Shown here in pieces: positions 1 to 7,986 of a stretch of 12,075 bases of DNA; position 1 is the stretch's first letter; each line of letters starts with the position of its first letter. This DNA comes from CALEUX01 sp964521525 (GTDB taxonomy: Bacteria; Bacteroidota; Bacteroidia; Bacteroidales; Marinilabiliaceae): contig CAZFTD010000105.1 in the NCBI GenBank assembly GCA_964521525.1, positions 1 to 12,075 of the forward strand, read 5' to 3'. The notes under the pieces are model-generated. The model was not told the origin of the DNA. It was given only the letters and a program-made list of their open reading frames with translations, and made no database searches. The position numbers and the translations under genes are program-made.

Positions 1-356
1 CAGTTTTTGTTTAGGAAGAGCTTGGCTTGTGTGAATTGCTGACCGATCAATAACTTTTCGTTCATCCCAAATGGAATTGGTAATGAAATGTTGCATCTGG
101 TAATAGTCCAATTCAGGCTGCTGTTCGCAAATTCTTTCGATGTTACGATAGTTGCTAATAAAAACGCCATGGGCATACTTTCAGCTTTGCCAAAGAGTTT
201 TTTGGTTTTGTTTTTAAAACAATCTTGAAAATCAACAAGATAATCACCGATCCGCTTTGCACTAGCGGCCAGTGTTCTTCCATATTTTTTTGTGTTTTTA
301 CGTTGTATTAAACATTGAAACGAACGATAGGTTTGTTTTTCTATGATGCCCTGAAA
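1..356 (-). pseudogene. IS701/IS4-like transposase, N-terminal fragment, frameshifted
   Basis: Reading the minus strand, an open frame from about 356 to 181 encodes a stretch including AASAKRIGDYLVDFQ and ending KKLFGKA. The protein then continues from 180 to 1 in another frame as KYAHGVFISNYRNIERICEQ, then QMQHFITNSIWDERKVIDRS. The second half has the look of the N-terminal region of IS701/IS4-type DDE transposases: a Y-x-x-G element, an R-N-x-E-x-I segment, then QHFI-x-N-S-x-W-D. Adding one base in the T run at 179-181 (minus-strand AAA) would join the two halves, so this is a one-base frameshift. No ATG is seen at the head of the first frame, which begins after a stop at 357-359. The catalytic DDE region lies outside the window to the left. 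The family is recognised from memory of its motifs; the frameshift is direct, and a sequencing error cannot be excluded. Confidence 0.6.
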
Positions 357-372
357 TTAGTAATTTCAGGGC
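348..372. repeat. Perfect 12-bp inverted repeat (hairpin) beside the transposase relic
   Basis: GCCCTGAAATTA at 348-359 is exactly mirrored by TAATTTCAGGGC at 361-372 around a single G at 360. On the plus strand it is followed by TGTTTT, so it could act as a rho-independent terminator in that direction, although a one-base loop would force the inner pairs open. It lies exactly at the head of the transposase frame. Hairpins there in insertion sequences can stop transcription reading into the transposase. Either a terminator or an IS-associated stem-loop is possible. Confidence 0.55.
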
Positions 373-561
373 TGTTTTCAAAGCATTGTCTTCATTAAAT
401 CAAGCGTTTATCGTTTTTATTAATCTGTCAAAGTAGAATTAATAAAAAACTAGAATCTGTGACTATTACTAAACTCAATATTCGTTTTTACATTTTACTA
501 CTAACGACATCGATATTGTTTTATATTTTTATATTTTTACGCACTATTATTAATATATATC

Positions 562-1575
562 GTGTTTATTGCCATGTTTACTTACATATTGTTATTTGTT
601 GCGATTGTTGGGTGGGGGCTATTTCTGTACTCACTTAAAACAAAAAAACAAAACAAACTACAGCTACAACCTTTAGAGGTTTTTAATGCTCAGGCGTCAG
701 AAAAAGAAAGCAACTTGAACAAAGAAATGGAAAGATTATCAATTGTTGCAAGGCAAACAGAGAATGCAATTATGATAATGGATCCTGATGGAAATATTGA
801 ATGGGTAAATGAGGGGTTCACAAAAATGTACGGCTATACCTTTGAAGAATTTACGGCTGAACTTGGCACGAACATCAGGCAAACCAGTTTTAACAGCGAC
901 ATAGAAGAGAGGATCTATAAATGCACCAAACTAGGACAATCGGTTACATATGAAGCCCTAAACATAACGAAAAATGGTCAGGAATTATGGACACATACAT
1001 CGCTTACCCCGATTTACAATGACAATGGAGACCTTGCTTACCTTGCAGCAATAGACTCAGATATTAGTCGACGAAAAGAGAGCAGTGATGAACTTTTAAA
1101 GGCCATTGAGCAGTTATCTTCACGAATCAATAAACTTTCAGAGCAACAAAAAGAACTTATAAAAAGCAGTTCTGAAATGATGGAAAGAATTGAAGCTTCA
1201 GGACATTTGCTTGAGGATACAATTTCGGTGGTGAAGTTCATCAACGAAACATCTGACAAAATTAAAATATTAGGGTTTAATGCCTCCATTGAAGCAGCTA
1301 ACATGCAAAGCATGGTTAACAATTTCAACAAATCGGGGTTCTCAGGAAATGGCTTCAGGATAATTGCCACTGAAATTATTAAACTGTCAGAAGATTTCAA
1401 AAAGCAAGCTTCCCGGGTCTCTAATGTAATGGATGAACTTCGGGTATCATATGACCACATTGGCAACCATCGTGTAACCTCAGACAATGTTTCCACATCA
1501 TTCTTTCAAACGGTTAACGAAGTAAGAAAAGAACTGCTAAAAGTTGAAATGGTGGCTGACAGGTTGAACAATTAG
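562..1575 (+). CDS. Membrane-anchored PAS protein with a minimal chemoreceptor-like signalling domain
   Basis: This 337-residue protein has one N-terminal membrane helix (residues about 5-24) followed by a basic KTKKQ stop-transfer. A short coiled coil leads into a PAS domain at about 58-170. The PAS domain shows AIMIMDPDGNIEWVNEGF, then GYTFEEF, the C-terminal PAC part around LTPIYNDNGDLAYLAAIDSDIS, and the closing DISRRK. A helical segment (175-220) leads to a region like the chemoreceptor tip: INETSDKIKILGFNASIEAA, then NGFRIIATEIIKLSED (228-279). Canonical receptors read QTNLLALNAAIEAARAGE.GRGFAVVA, so the resemblance is clear but the tip carries about ten extra residues and lacks RAGE. 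Long methylation helices and a HAMP domain are absent. It is probably a cytoplasmic PAS sensor feeding a signalling partner that is not encoded here. The start is GTG; an ATG lies four codons on at 574. It is convergent with the decayed PHP gene and overlaps its stop. Confidence 0.8.
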   Translation: MFIAMFTYILLFVAIVGWGLFLYSLKTKKQNKLQLQPLEVFNAQASEKESNLNKEMERLSIVARQTENAIMIMDPDGNIEWVNEGFTKMYGYTFEEFTAELGTNIRQTSFNSDIEERIYKCTKLGQSVTYEALNITKNGQELWTHTSLTPIYNDNGDLAYLAAIDSDISRRKESSDELLKAIEQLSSRINKLSEQQKELIKSSSEMMERIEASGHLLEDTISVVKFINETSDKIKILGFNASIEAANMQSMVNNFNKSGFSGNGFRIIATEIIKLSEDFKKQASRVSNVMDELRVSYDHIGNHRVTSDNVSTSFFQTVNEVRKELLKVEMVADRLNN

Positions 1576-2080
1576 TTTGCCCTGATGTAATACGGCTGGG
1601 TATATATTGTTCCTGCCTCACCCTTTATTTCTGCTCTCAAAAACCTACTGAAAGCAGGAATATTATTAATGTTTATTGAATTTCCACTATGTATTATCTC
1701 AGTAAGGTTTAGATAAGGATTAAAAGTTAACCATCGGATTTCTATATAGAGGCAAGTTCACTCCAGTGATAAATTGTGTTCATATACACATGAGGGATAT
1801 CATAATCATGGGCAGCCAGTACCAGAATAGAATAACCTTCGCTCAGGTAACGGTCGATGGTCTGATGAGGATTGTATTGTTCATCACCAAAACCCGGATG
1901 AGTATGAAATTCAGAATCATAATGCCCAACCGACTCCCAATTAAGTTCCTGATAGGGTGACCAGAAACTTCGCTCGTCTGGTTTTTTACATCCGGAGAGA
2001 ATTATAAGCAACAATAATATTCTTAAGGACGTGTGTATATTATATCGAATGAAAATTAAGGTCTTGACAGTCTTCTTTAT
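1572..2080 (-). pseudogene. PHP-domain phosphoesterase lipoprotein, internally deleted remnant
   Basis: The 5' half (about 2080 to 1742) encodes a lipoprotein-type signal ending IILSGCKK and then the start of a PHP metal-dependent phosphoesterase. EFHTHPGFGDEQYNP gives the H-x-H metal motif, and GYSILVLAAHDYDIPH the following H-D pair. It stops at 1742-1744 after YHWSELASI, about where only a third of a normal PHP protein (usually near 300 residues) would be done. The 3' half survives in another frame from about 1740 to 1572. It includes NLTEIIHSGN, then AFSRFLRAEIKGEAGTIYTQ, ending PYYIRAN, which is the usual C-terminus of PHP lipoproteins in this phylum. The middle, with the remaining metal ligands, is missing. 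No ATG opens the frame: a TTG at 2014 lies inside the signal peptide, and an ATA at 2078-2080 heads KKTVKTLIF, suggesting a lost start. It is almost certainly non-functional. Confidence 0.7.
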
Positions 2081-2121
2081 TTTAAGTAAAAGAGAAATTT
2101 AAATAGAGTGAAGCCGGATGA

Positions 2122-2241
2122 ATTGTTATAAACTACCCGGCTCTTGATGCACACTTGAATACGCTCCATGAGAAAGTAGAGTCTACATTTGTTACCGGCT
2201 ATCCCTCTTATGGAACTATTAATGAACTTATATTTGCGTAA
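2122..2241 (+). other. Possible coding remnant, 39 codons, unidentified
   Basis: A frame closed upstream by TGA at 2119-2121 runs to TAA at 2239-2241. It reads like natural protein, for example ALDAHLNTLHEKVESTFVTG followed by YPSYGTINELIFA. There is no ATG at its head, and I do not recognise the family. It lies in the non-coding stretch between the PHP remnant and the phytase, where other genes have decayed. It may be the tail of a lost gene or simply chance. The rest of 2081-2274 shows only short imperfect inverted repeats (for example ATTGC/GCAAT at 2240-2255), not a convincing terminator. Confidence 0.2.
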
Positions 2242-2274
2242 TTGCCAAACAGCAATAACAGACTGGTTATCACA

Positions 2275-3354
2275 TTACTCCCAAAACCCATTAACAGACA
2301 ATTCATCGCCGGCAATATCCTCCCACCGATAAAAATGAAAGGTTTTATCATTACTCATTGCAACAAAAAGACCATATTTGAATGTTTCATTAAGAGGGTA
2401 AGGTGTAACATCTGAACCATCGCTGTCGCGTGCCAAAACCGGCACAACTTTTAACAATGGGTGATGGTGTGGATTTCCGTTTGCGCCTTCACGTGGAAAA
2501 ATTTGAAACCGGTTTCCTTGCTGATCAGACAAGATTATGTACCCTGTAGTTGGTGAGGTTGGATAAATAGATAACCCCTCATGATCACCTACCACATAGT
2601 TGGTAGCGAAAAGGGCTAATTCCTCATTGCCTCTTTCAGGTGAGGCGTAATATTTCCGTACTCCAACCTGCTCGTCGGAGTAATAAATAAAGCCCAATTG
2701 ATTATCAACCGCAATGGCTTCAATCTCCTTTTTTCCGCTGAATGTCCCGAACTTACGGACCACCTGTCCCTTAATAGCTCCATTGTCAGATTCTGACAAC
2801 AGGTACTGCCACAAATATGAACCGTCAGTACCCTCTTTGCGAGATACGATGGCATAGATGTAGCCTGTTTGTAAATCTTTATATAACGCCAATCCCATTG
2901 GGTCGCGTCCGGTTTCACCTTCAAAAACAGGAATTCCACCACCATCAACAGGGATCATATTTGGAAGGGTAAATACTCTAATCATGCTACGGCCTCGTTC
3001 TGTAAAAACAGCGATGTCCACAGTATCATTATTCAGGACAAAACCATACTCAACATCGATGTTATTTGGTCGCTTAAGACCGAGAACAGTCCGTTCACGA
3101 TCAATTCTTCCATTTAAATCATATACATATATTCCCCCATTATCTTTATCCTTATCAGTACCCAAAACCAGACTTTTAGATGGATTGCCCCTGTTAATCC
3201 AGATTGCCGGGTCGTCGGTATCGCTGAGTGATTTTTCTGTTATAACAATGGGCAAAACCTCCTCTGAATTAGGAACCCCCGGAACGGGACGGATTACATT
3301 TCCGCAACTGCAGAAAACCCCAAAAAACAAAAATGAAATTACAATTCTGTGCAT
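2275..3354 (-). CDS. Beta-propeller phytase (3-phytase) lipoprotein
   Basis: A 359-residue protein of the beta-propeller (alkaline, calcium-dependent) phytase family, which removes phosphates from myo-inositol hexakisphosphate. Numbered from the ATG at 3354, DTDDPAIW (45-52) and NNIDVEYG (97-104) match the two signature motifs of the family. Further blade and active-site segments are GTDKDKDNGGIYVYDLNG (65-82), RDPMGLALY (150-158), KKEIEAIAVD (208-217), GFIYYSDEQVGVRKYYA (221-237), DHEGLSIY (257-264) and GYIILSDQQGNRFQIF (271-286). These hold the acidic residues that bind Ca2+ and the Lys/Arg residues that bind phosphate. Length fits a full single-domain enzyme. The signal peptide is MHRIVISFLFFGVFCSCGN with a slightly atypical lipobox (lipidated Cys probably 17), implying membrane anchoring, possibly on the cell surface. 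An in-frame ATG at 3411 would add 19 residues before the signal and is less likely. It is last in the receptor cluster, 124 bp after the beta-helix gene. Confidence 0.92.
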   Translation of the reverse strand: MHRIVISFLFFGVFCSCGNVIRPVPGVPNSEEVLPIVITEKSLSDTDDPAIWINRGNPSKSLVLGTDKDKDNGGIYVYDLNGRIDRERTVLGLKRPNNIDVEYGFVLNNDTVDIAVFTERGRSMIRVFTLPNMIPVDGGGIPVFEGETGRDPMGLALYKDLQTGYIYAIVSRKEGTDGSYLWQYLLSESDNGAIKGQVVRKFGTFSGKKEIEAIAVDNQLGFIYYSDEQVGVRKYYASPERGNEELALFATNYVVGDHEGLSIYPTSPTTGYIILSDQQGNRFQIFPREGANGNPHHHPLLKVVPVLARDSDGSDVTPYPLNETFKYGLFVAMSNDKTFHFYRWEDIAGDELSVNGFWE

Positions 3355-3478
3355 GTTATTTTCATTAATCACATTGATTATGCGAAATACAATCCTGAAT
3401 AGCAATTGCATTTACATAATCAATAATATGTAAAAAATCAGATTGAATCACACTCAATAAAAAATGATTAATAGAGTA

Positions 3479-4813
3479 TTACTGTTTAACTCCAAAAGCG
3501 CCAATGGTAGTAGAAGCTGCAGGTGAACGGTATATCTCGCCACCAATTGAAAGTCCATTTGTGAGAAAATGAGCATTTACAGTAGCTTTCCCTTTCCCTA
3601 TAGCAGGAGAACCAGATTTTAAGCGAAAATCCCATGCATTGTTAAATATGGCATTATGCATATCCGTATCAAGTGGGTAATTAACAAACAAAGGGTTATT
3701 CTCACCGGCTAAAGTAGATGCTATGTCGTTGGCTCCACGCACAACCTCATCGCTTGATGTTTGAAACTGGTCAACACATAGCTGGTTGTGACCATAATAA
3801 AAGTTATAATCGTACTCGGTTCTGTTATCTGCTTTGCTAAACTTTATTCCATATCGGCAATTAACCAGTAGGTTATTAAATATTTTAGCGTTGACTTGCT
3901 TTTCCATCCAAATAGAGCCGCCTTTTGTTGAAGGACGCCTCCAGCCGGTATTTAAGATGGTGTTGTTGTAAACATAAGGTTCGGCTTGGGGGGTGCGGTC
4001 ACCCGAGTTGCTGAGTTTAAATGCGTTGGTATTGGCACTGTAAATTAAGTTAAACGCCGCATCCATAGTAACCCCTGACTTGATGTTTACTGCCTCACCT
4101 CCAGTATTTCCTGAGGTATGAAAGATGTTGTTCATCACAATAATTTTACCTCCTTCAAAGTAAAAACAGTCATCTGCAACATTTCGTATTACTGAATTGG
4201 TAACAACAATACGGGTGTTGCTATTAATGCTCCATAGAGCAGGCACTCGCTCTCCAGCACTACCTTTATAAAGTGAACGTTCAACTGAAGGAGAGTTCTC
4301 TGTAGTAAGTGCTCCTGCATATTCCAGAATAGCATGTTTGATCAATACCTCTTCAACATCACTGTCACAGAGAATACCTCCCCAAAGCCCTGTCATGGCA
4401 TTTTCCTCGGTGCGTAAAGCAGTAGGAACGGTGAATGTAACCGGATTGGACTCAGTTCCTTTAATATAAAGGTTTCCACTAACAATAAACTCTGTTCCAA
4501 TGGTTTCATCTGCCATTATTACCGTAACGCCTTCCTGAATAACCAGTGATTGGCCTTTAGGAATAAAAACATGTCCTTCGATGGTATAGGTGCCATTTCG
4601 TTCCCACACACCAGAAACTTCACCACCCTTAATGTTTGCTTTAACAGGTAGTTTCTCATCCTTTTCGCATGATGCCAACAAAAATCCTGCTGACAAAACC
4701 ATTACTGCTAAATTTAAAAAATTCATCTTAACGCAATTATTTTTCAATTGCTGTTGTGAATTCGACTTTTGTTCATTCGTGTTTGTGTTAAACACTTTAA
4801 GTGCACGTTTCAT
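3479..4813 (-). CDS. Right-handed beta-helix lipoprotein of unknown function
   Basis: A 444-residue secreted lipoprotein. The signal sequence is MNFLNLAVMVLSAGFLLASC, with Cys49 (LASC lipobox) followed by EKDEK; acidic residues after the cysteine favour surface export in this phylum. The body begins with a sheet region (GTYTIEGHVFIPKGQSLVIQ, then GVTVIMADE and FIVSGNLYIKG) as in proteins that mark an elevated 'background' with beta-helix coils. It continues with parallel-helix repeats: RIVVTNSVIRNV, IIVMNNIFHTSG, MDAAFNLIYSANTNAF, PYVYNNTILNTG and AKIFNNLLVNCRYG. It closes with WDFRLKSGSPAIGKG, common at the end of such proteins. No lyase catalytic residues can be assigned, so binding or scaffolding is as likely as enzymology. 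The ATG at 4813 has an A-rich leader and is 45 bp after the receptor stop, but gives 29 extra residues before the signal; the ATG at 4726 gives a normal lipoprotein start. Either is possible. Confidence 0.85.
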   Translation of the reverse strand: MKRALKVFNTNTNEQKSNSQQQLKNNCVKMNFLNLAVMVLSAGFLLASCEKDEKLPVKANIKGGEVSGVWERNGTYTIEGHVFIPKGQSLVIQEGVTVIMADETIGTEFIVSGNLYIKGTESNPVTFTVPTALRTEENAMTGLWGGILCDSDVEEVLIKHAILEYAGALTTENSPSVERSLYKGSAGERVPALWSINSNTRIVVTNSVIRNVADDCFYFEGGKIIVMNNIFHTSGNTGGEAVNIKSGVTMDAAFNLIYSANTNAFKLSNSGDRTPQAEPYVYNNTILNTGWRRPSTKGGSIWMEKQVNAKIFNNLLVNCRYGIKFSKADNRTEYDYNFYYGHNQLCVDQFQTSSDEVVRGANDIASTLAGENNPLFVNYPLDTDMHNAIFNNAWDFRLKSGSPAIGKGKATVNAHFLTNGLSIGGEIYRSPAASTTIGAFGVKQ

Positions 4814-4858
4814 TTTTTTTGCTTTAGTTTATTATTGATATTTTTTTTAAAACACTCA

Positions 4859-7648
4859 TTACTTGTTAAGCCGGTATCTAATACCTACAAGGTAGAATTG
4901 CTTATAATAGTCGCGTCGGATAAGCGTTTCGCCACTCATGGTTTGCTGATAGGGGTAATTGGCATACAAAGGGTTTTCCTTTTTCACAACCAATTCTCTG
5001 GGTGTGTTTAAAAGGTTGTTTACTTTCATGAATAAAGTGAATCCTCCGGTTAAATTCTTCTCAGCAGACAAGTCAAGCTTAAAATCTCCTTTTTCCCAAA
5101 TATCATTATCCAAGAATGGCGACACCACATAAATCCTGTCACTGTTCCAGGCACCAGCCAGTTGGGCATCAAAACCACGATTGGTGTTTTTATACATCAG
5201 TGAAATATTTACCACATGTTCCGACTGACCATACAAAGGACGGGTTTGGTTTACATTTGCTACCTCCATATTTCCTTGTTCATTTCGGATGCGTAATATC
5301 TTTGAGGTGGTTATATCAGAATTGGTTAAGGTATAGTTAGCTTTTATACCAATATTTCGGAAGTAACGTATATAATCAACTTCTACTCCATAGTTGCGGG
5401 CGGTACCGAAATTTCCCGGCTGGTACTTAAGGTTTCCATGGGAATCTTTAATTACAAATGTATATTCGATTGGGTCCTTAATGCTTTTATAGAAAAGACC
5501 TACCATAAATTGATCAAGTGAACTTGGAAACAATTCATAGCGCAAATCAAAATTATCGGCCACAGTGTGCTTTAATTCAGGATTGCCTCCTTCACTGTAA
5601 TCTTCTGAGATATCATCATATGGCACAATTTCCAGAAAACCTGGCCTGTTTATGGCCCGGTAATACGATGCCCGGAAATTGGTTTTGTTGGTGTAACGAT
5701 AGGTTAAATGTGCCGATGGCAGAACATCAAGGTAAGTCTGATTACCTATTGCCTCAATTCCAAATCGTTCGTAATGTAATATGTATCCCTGATTGGTATG
5801 CTCAACCCTTGCACCTGAAATTATCTCCAATTTACCCAATGTAATATCGCCGCGCACATAACCGGCAATAATAACTTCGGTAGCGTCATAGTTTAGAGGG
5901 TTGGTTGGGTCGGGAGGATTAACTACATCCCAGCCAATTTCAGAGAATTTGTTCCACTCTACCCCCTTTTCTGAAAAATTCTGAAAGGGTGCCGGGCGCT
6001 GCGAAACCGGAATTAGTCTATATTGATTATAATAACTTGTGCGATACTTATCACGAATCATACCTCCTGCCATAAACGATGAAGGAATGGAAACAATTGG
6101 GTTCTTTATTACCATATTGCCATAAAAAGAGTAGTCGCGGTCTGAGTTGTGCTCCCATCTTCTGTTGCTGCTTTTCTCAACAACATATACAGACTGTTGT
6201 ACACCATTGAGTTTTGAGCCAACCAAACTAATGGTAACATTATCAGGTGTTTCATTAAATGCTTTGGAATAATTAGCCGACCAATTAAACTGAATAGGCC
6301 CCGATATCTGATGAACACCCTGAAGCGTAGATGTGTGCAGCCATTGATTGTTCATTCGAAGCCGGGTATCAAAATTTTGCGTATAGGTTTCAGACTGGGG
6401 ATTGTAGCCCGAAGAGAAGCTTATACTATTAATATCTCTAACCTGTTGATTATGAAGATGCAAATAAGCGTTGTATAACTTAATGGAATTACGATTATTG
6501 ATACGCCAGTCAATTTTACTGTGTAGCCCGTACTGTTGCTGATATTCTGAATAACTTCTGTTCTCCAGATTCTTAAGCTCGGGAAGGTTACGTTCATCGC
6601 TGGTGGTTGATGCATCAAAATAGGTACTATTGCTGCCTCTGTTTTGCGAAAGATAGGTTGCTGAGATAAGCAATCCCAAGCGGTTTCCAAATACCCGGTC
6701 GCCAACTGAGAATCCGGCGTTGATTGCGGGCAATGGGTGTTTTTCTTTTACATCAAGGTTAGAAACAGGAAAATCAGATGCAGTAGCTTTATAAGCGGAG
6801 CCGTATAACTGGTATGGAGACTCTTTATTAATATCACTTGCATCAAAGCCCTGAAATTTCCTGTCTATGAACAATTGGTTGTAACCACCCGAAAGGTTAG
6901 CCCTGAACTGAAACCTCTCAGGGGCATCTTTCATAATTAAATCTACGGCACCACCAATGGCATCACCCTCCAAGTCGGGTGTTAAAGCCTTGGTTACTTC
7001 CAGCCGGTCAACCATATCCGAAGGAAACAGGTTTAAAGGCAGATAACGGTATTTATTATTGGTACTCGGTATTTTTACACCATTTACCAATGAATAATTA
7101 TATCGCTTGTCCATTCCACGTAATATGGCATATTGACCCTCTCCGGTGCTGCTACGCTCAATTGTGACACCAGACATGCGTTGCAAAACGTTGGCAACTG
7201 TTAAATCTGGCGAAAGCTCAATGCTTTTTGCACTAATTACATTGATTATGTTACCGGCGTTTTTCTCTGAAGCCCGCTCACTGGTTTCGGTGCTTTTATC
7301 GAAACGGGCCACCACCACAACTTCGTTTAGGGCTGAAACCACGGGGCTAAGCTTTACATTATGGGTAATAACCTCATCATTTGCTAGAACCGTAATTTCG
7401 GAAACGTAGATTTCGTAACTAATGAAACGCACTTCGAGCCTGTGTTTTCCCACCGGGAGATTCCGTATCTCATAAGTGCCGTCGAAGCCTGTTGTGGTTC
7501 CTATTTGAAGGCCGGAAAAATAAATAGCACAACCCACCAATTCTTCACCGGTTACTGCATCAGCAATTTTTCCTTTAATAATTGCTGCATTAAGAGAAAA
7601 CAGGTATCCCCAGAAAAATAAAAAACCTATGATAAAACTCTTTTGCAT
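4859..7648 (-). CDS. TonB-dependent outer-membrane receptor with carboxypeptidase-regulatory domain
   Basis: A 929-residue receptor that would import a ligand across the outer membrane using TonB energy. Signal peptide is residues 1-21. Residues 22-105 form a carboxypeptidase-regulatory-like domain (KGKIADAVTGEELVGCAIYF, then GFDGTYEIRNLPVGKH). A candidate TonB box is LNEVVVVA (107-114). The plug (about 130-245) has NVLQRMSGVTIER, ILRGMDKRYNYSLVNGVKIP, DRLEVTKALTPDLEGDAIGG and AVDLIMKDAP. This resembles the large receptors (TonB-Xanth-Caul type) rather than SusC, and no SusD follows. The barrel fills 250-929 and ends FYLVGIRYRLNK, not with the usual terminal Phe. Within the barrel, NFRASYYRAINRPGFLEIVP, GNPELKHTVADNFDLRYE and the late NLLNTPRELVV are typical. 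It is first in the cluster with the beta-helix lipoprotein and phytase, so inositol phosphate or a phosphate-bearing ligand is the likely cargo; this is inferred from context. The start at 7648 gives a proper signal peptide. Confidence 0.93.
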   Translation of the reverse strand: MQKSFIIGFLFFWGYLFSLNAAIIKGKIADAVTGEELVGCAIYFSGLQIGTTTGFDGTYEIRNLPVGKHRLEVRFISYEIYVSEITVLANDEVITHNVKLSPVVSALNEVVVVARFDKSTETSERASEKNAGNIINVISAKSIELSPDLTVANVLQRMSGVTIERSSTGEGQYAILRGMDKRYNYSLVNGVKIPSTNNKYRYLPLNLFPSDMVDRLEVTKALTPDLEGDAIGGAVDLIMKDAPERFQFRANLSGGYNQLFIDRKFQGFDASDINKESPYQLYGSAYKATASDFPVSNLDVKEKHPLPAINAGFSVGDRVFGNRLGLLISATYLSQNRGSNSTYFDASTTSDERNLPELKNLENRSYSEYQQQYGLHSKIDWRINNRNSIKLYNAYLHLHNQQVRDINSISFSSGYNPQSETYTQNFDTRLRMNNQWLHTSTLQGVHQISGPIQFNWSANYSKAFNETPDNVTISLVGSKLNGVQQSVYVVEKSSNRRWEHNSDRDYSFYGNMVIKNPIVSIPSSFMAGGMIRDKYRTSYYNQYRLIPVSQRPAPFQNFSEKGVEWNKFSEIGWDVVNPPDPTNPLNYDATEVIIAGYVRGDITLGKLEIISGARVEHTNQGYILHYERFGIEAIGNQTYLDVLPSAHLTYRYTNKTNFRASYYRAINRPGFLEIVPYDDISEDYSEGGNPELKHTVADNFDLRYELFPSSLDQFMVGLFYKSIKDPIEYTFVIKDSHGNLKYQPGNFGTARNYGVEVDYIRYFRNIGIKANYTLTNSDITTSKILRIRNEQGNMEVANVNQTRPLYGQSEHVVNISLMYKNTNRGFDAQLAGAWNSDRIYVVSPFLDNDIWEKGDFKLDLSAEKNLTGGFTLFMKVNNLLNTPRELVVKKENPLYANYPYQQTMSGETLIRRDYYKQFYLVGIRYRLNK

Positions 7649-7698
7649 AAAATTATCCTCAATGACATTTCACGGTGCAATTTTATAATCAAAATCCG

Positions 7699-7890
7699 AA
7701 ACATCTACTGGTAAAACCCCCTAAAACCATATAGTAGAAACTCACAGGTCAGATTAAGACAATGTTAATTCACCGTCATTCAAAAGGTTTAGGCTGTTTA
7801 TATACCAAACCGCCATCAGAATTTTTAAGACAGGCTTAACATTAAGCTCCCTTATTTAAGTTTACTTTACATCAAAAACATCTGGTAAAC
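7699..7890 (+). repeat. Two copies of AAACATCT-(ACT)-GGTAAA, possible operators
   Basis: AAACATCTACTGGTAAAAC at 7699-7717 and AAACATCTGGTAAAC at 7876-7890 share both halves AAACATCT and GGTAAA; the first has three extra bases (ACT) between them. They are direct repeats about 175 bp apart, one some 50 bp from the receptor start and the other near the middle of the region. A regulator binding site is a possible reading, but the unequal spacing argues against a single helical-phase operator. Confidence 0.3.
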
Positions 7891-7970
7891 ACAATTTGGT
7901 GTATTCAATTAACAGTCAATCAAATGCTTGTTGAATCAAGGGTTTAAGAATAATTTCTATTGTTAGGTGC

Positions 7971-7986
7971 ATGATTCGTTAATCAT
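7971..7986. promoter_or_regulatory. Inverted repeat ATGATT-CGTT-AATCAT, possible operator
   Basis: A perfect 6-bp inverted repeat with a 4-base spacer, about 110 bp before the response regulator start. Dimeric LuxR/NarL-type regulators commonly bind short inverted repeats, so autoregulation is possible. In DNA this AT-rich, a palindrome of this size can arise by chance. Confidence 0.3.

Noticed and set aside
179..181. Programmed frameshift in the transposase
   Set aside because: IS701/IS4-type transposases are made from a single frame, and the site is a short A run without a clear slippery heptamer or stimulatory structure; decay or a read error is simpler.
1038..1496. 152-codon minus-strand frame inside the PAS gene
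   Set aside because: It is antisense to a gene with clear PAS and signalling motifs, and its own translation shows no domain.
1766..1960. 64-codon plus-strand frame
   Set aside because: It lies antisense to the PHP remnant, whose H-x-H and H-D motifs explain this stretch better.
2112..2142. AGCCGG/CCGGCT inverted repeat downstream of the phytase, as a terminator
   Set aside because: The arms are only 6 bp with a loop of about 19 bases, and no T run follows in the direction of the phytase transcript.
2984..3433. 149-codon plus-strand frame across the phytase gene
   Set aside because: It is opposite the phytase, whose family motifs are unmistakable; the translation is low in recognisable structure.
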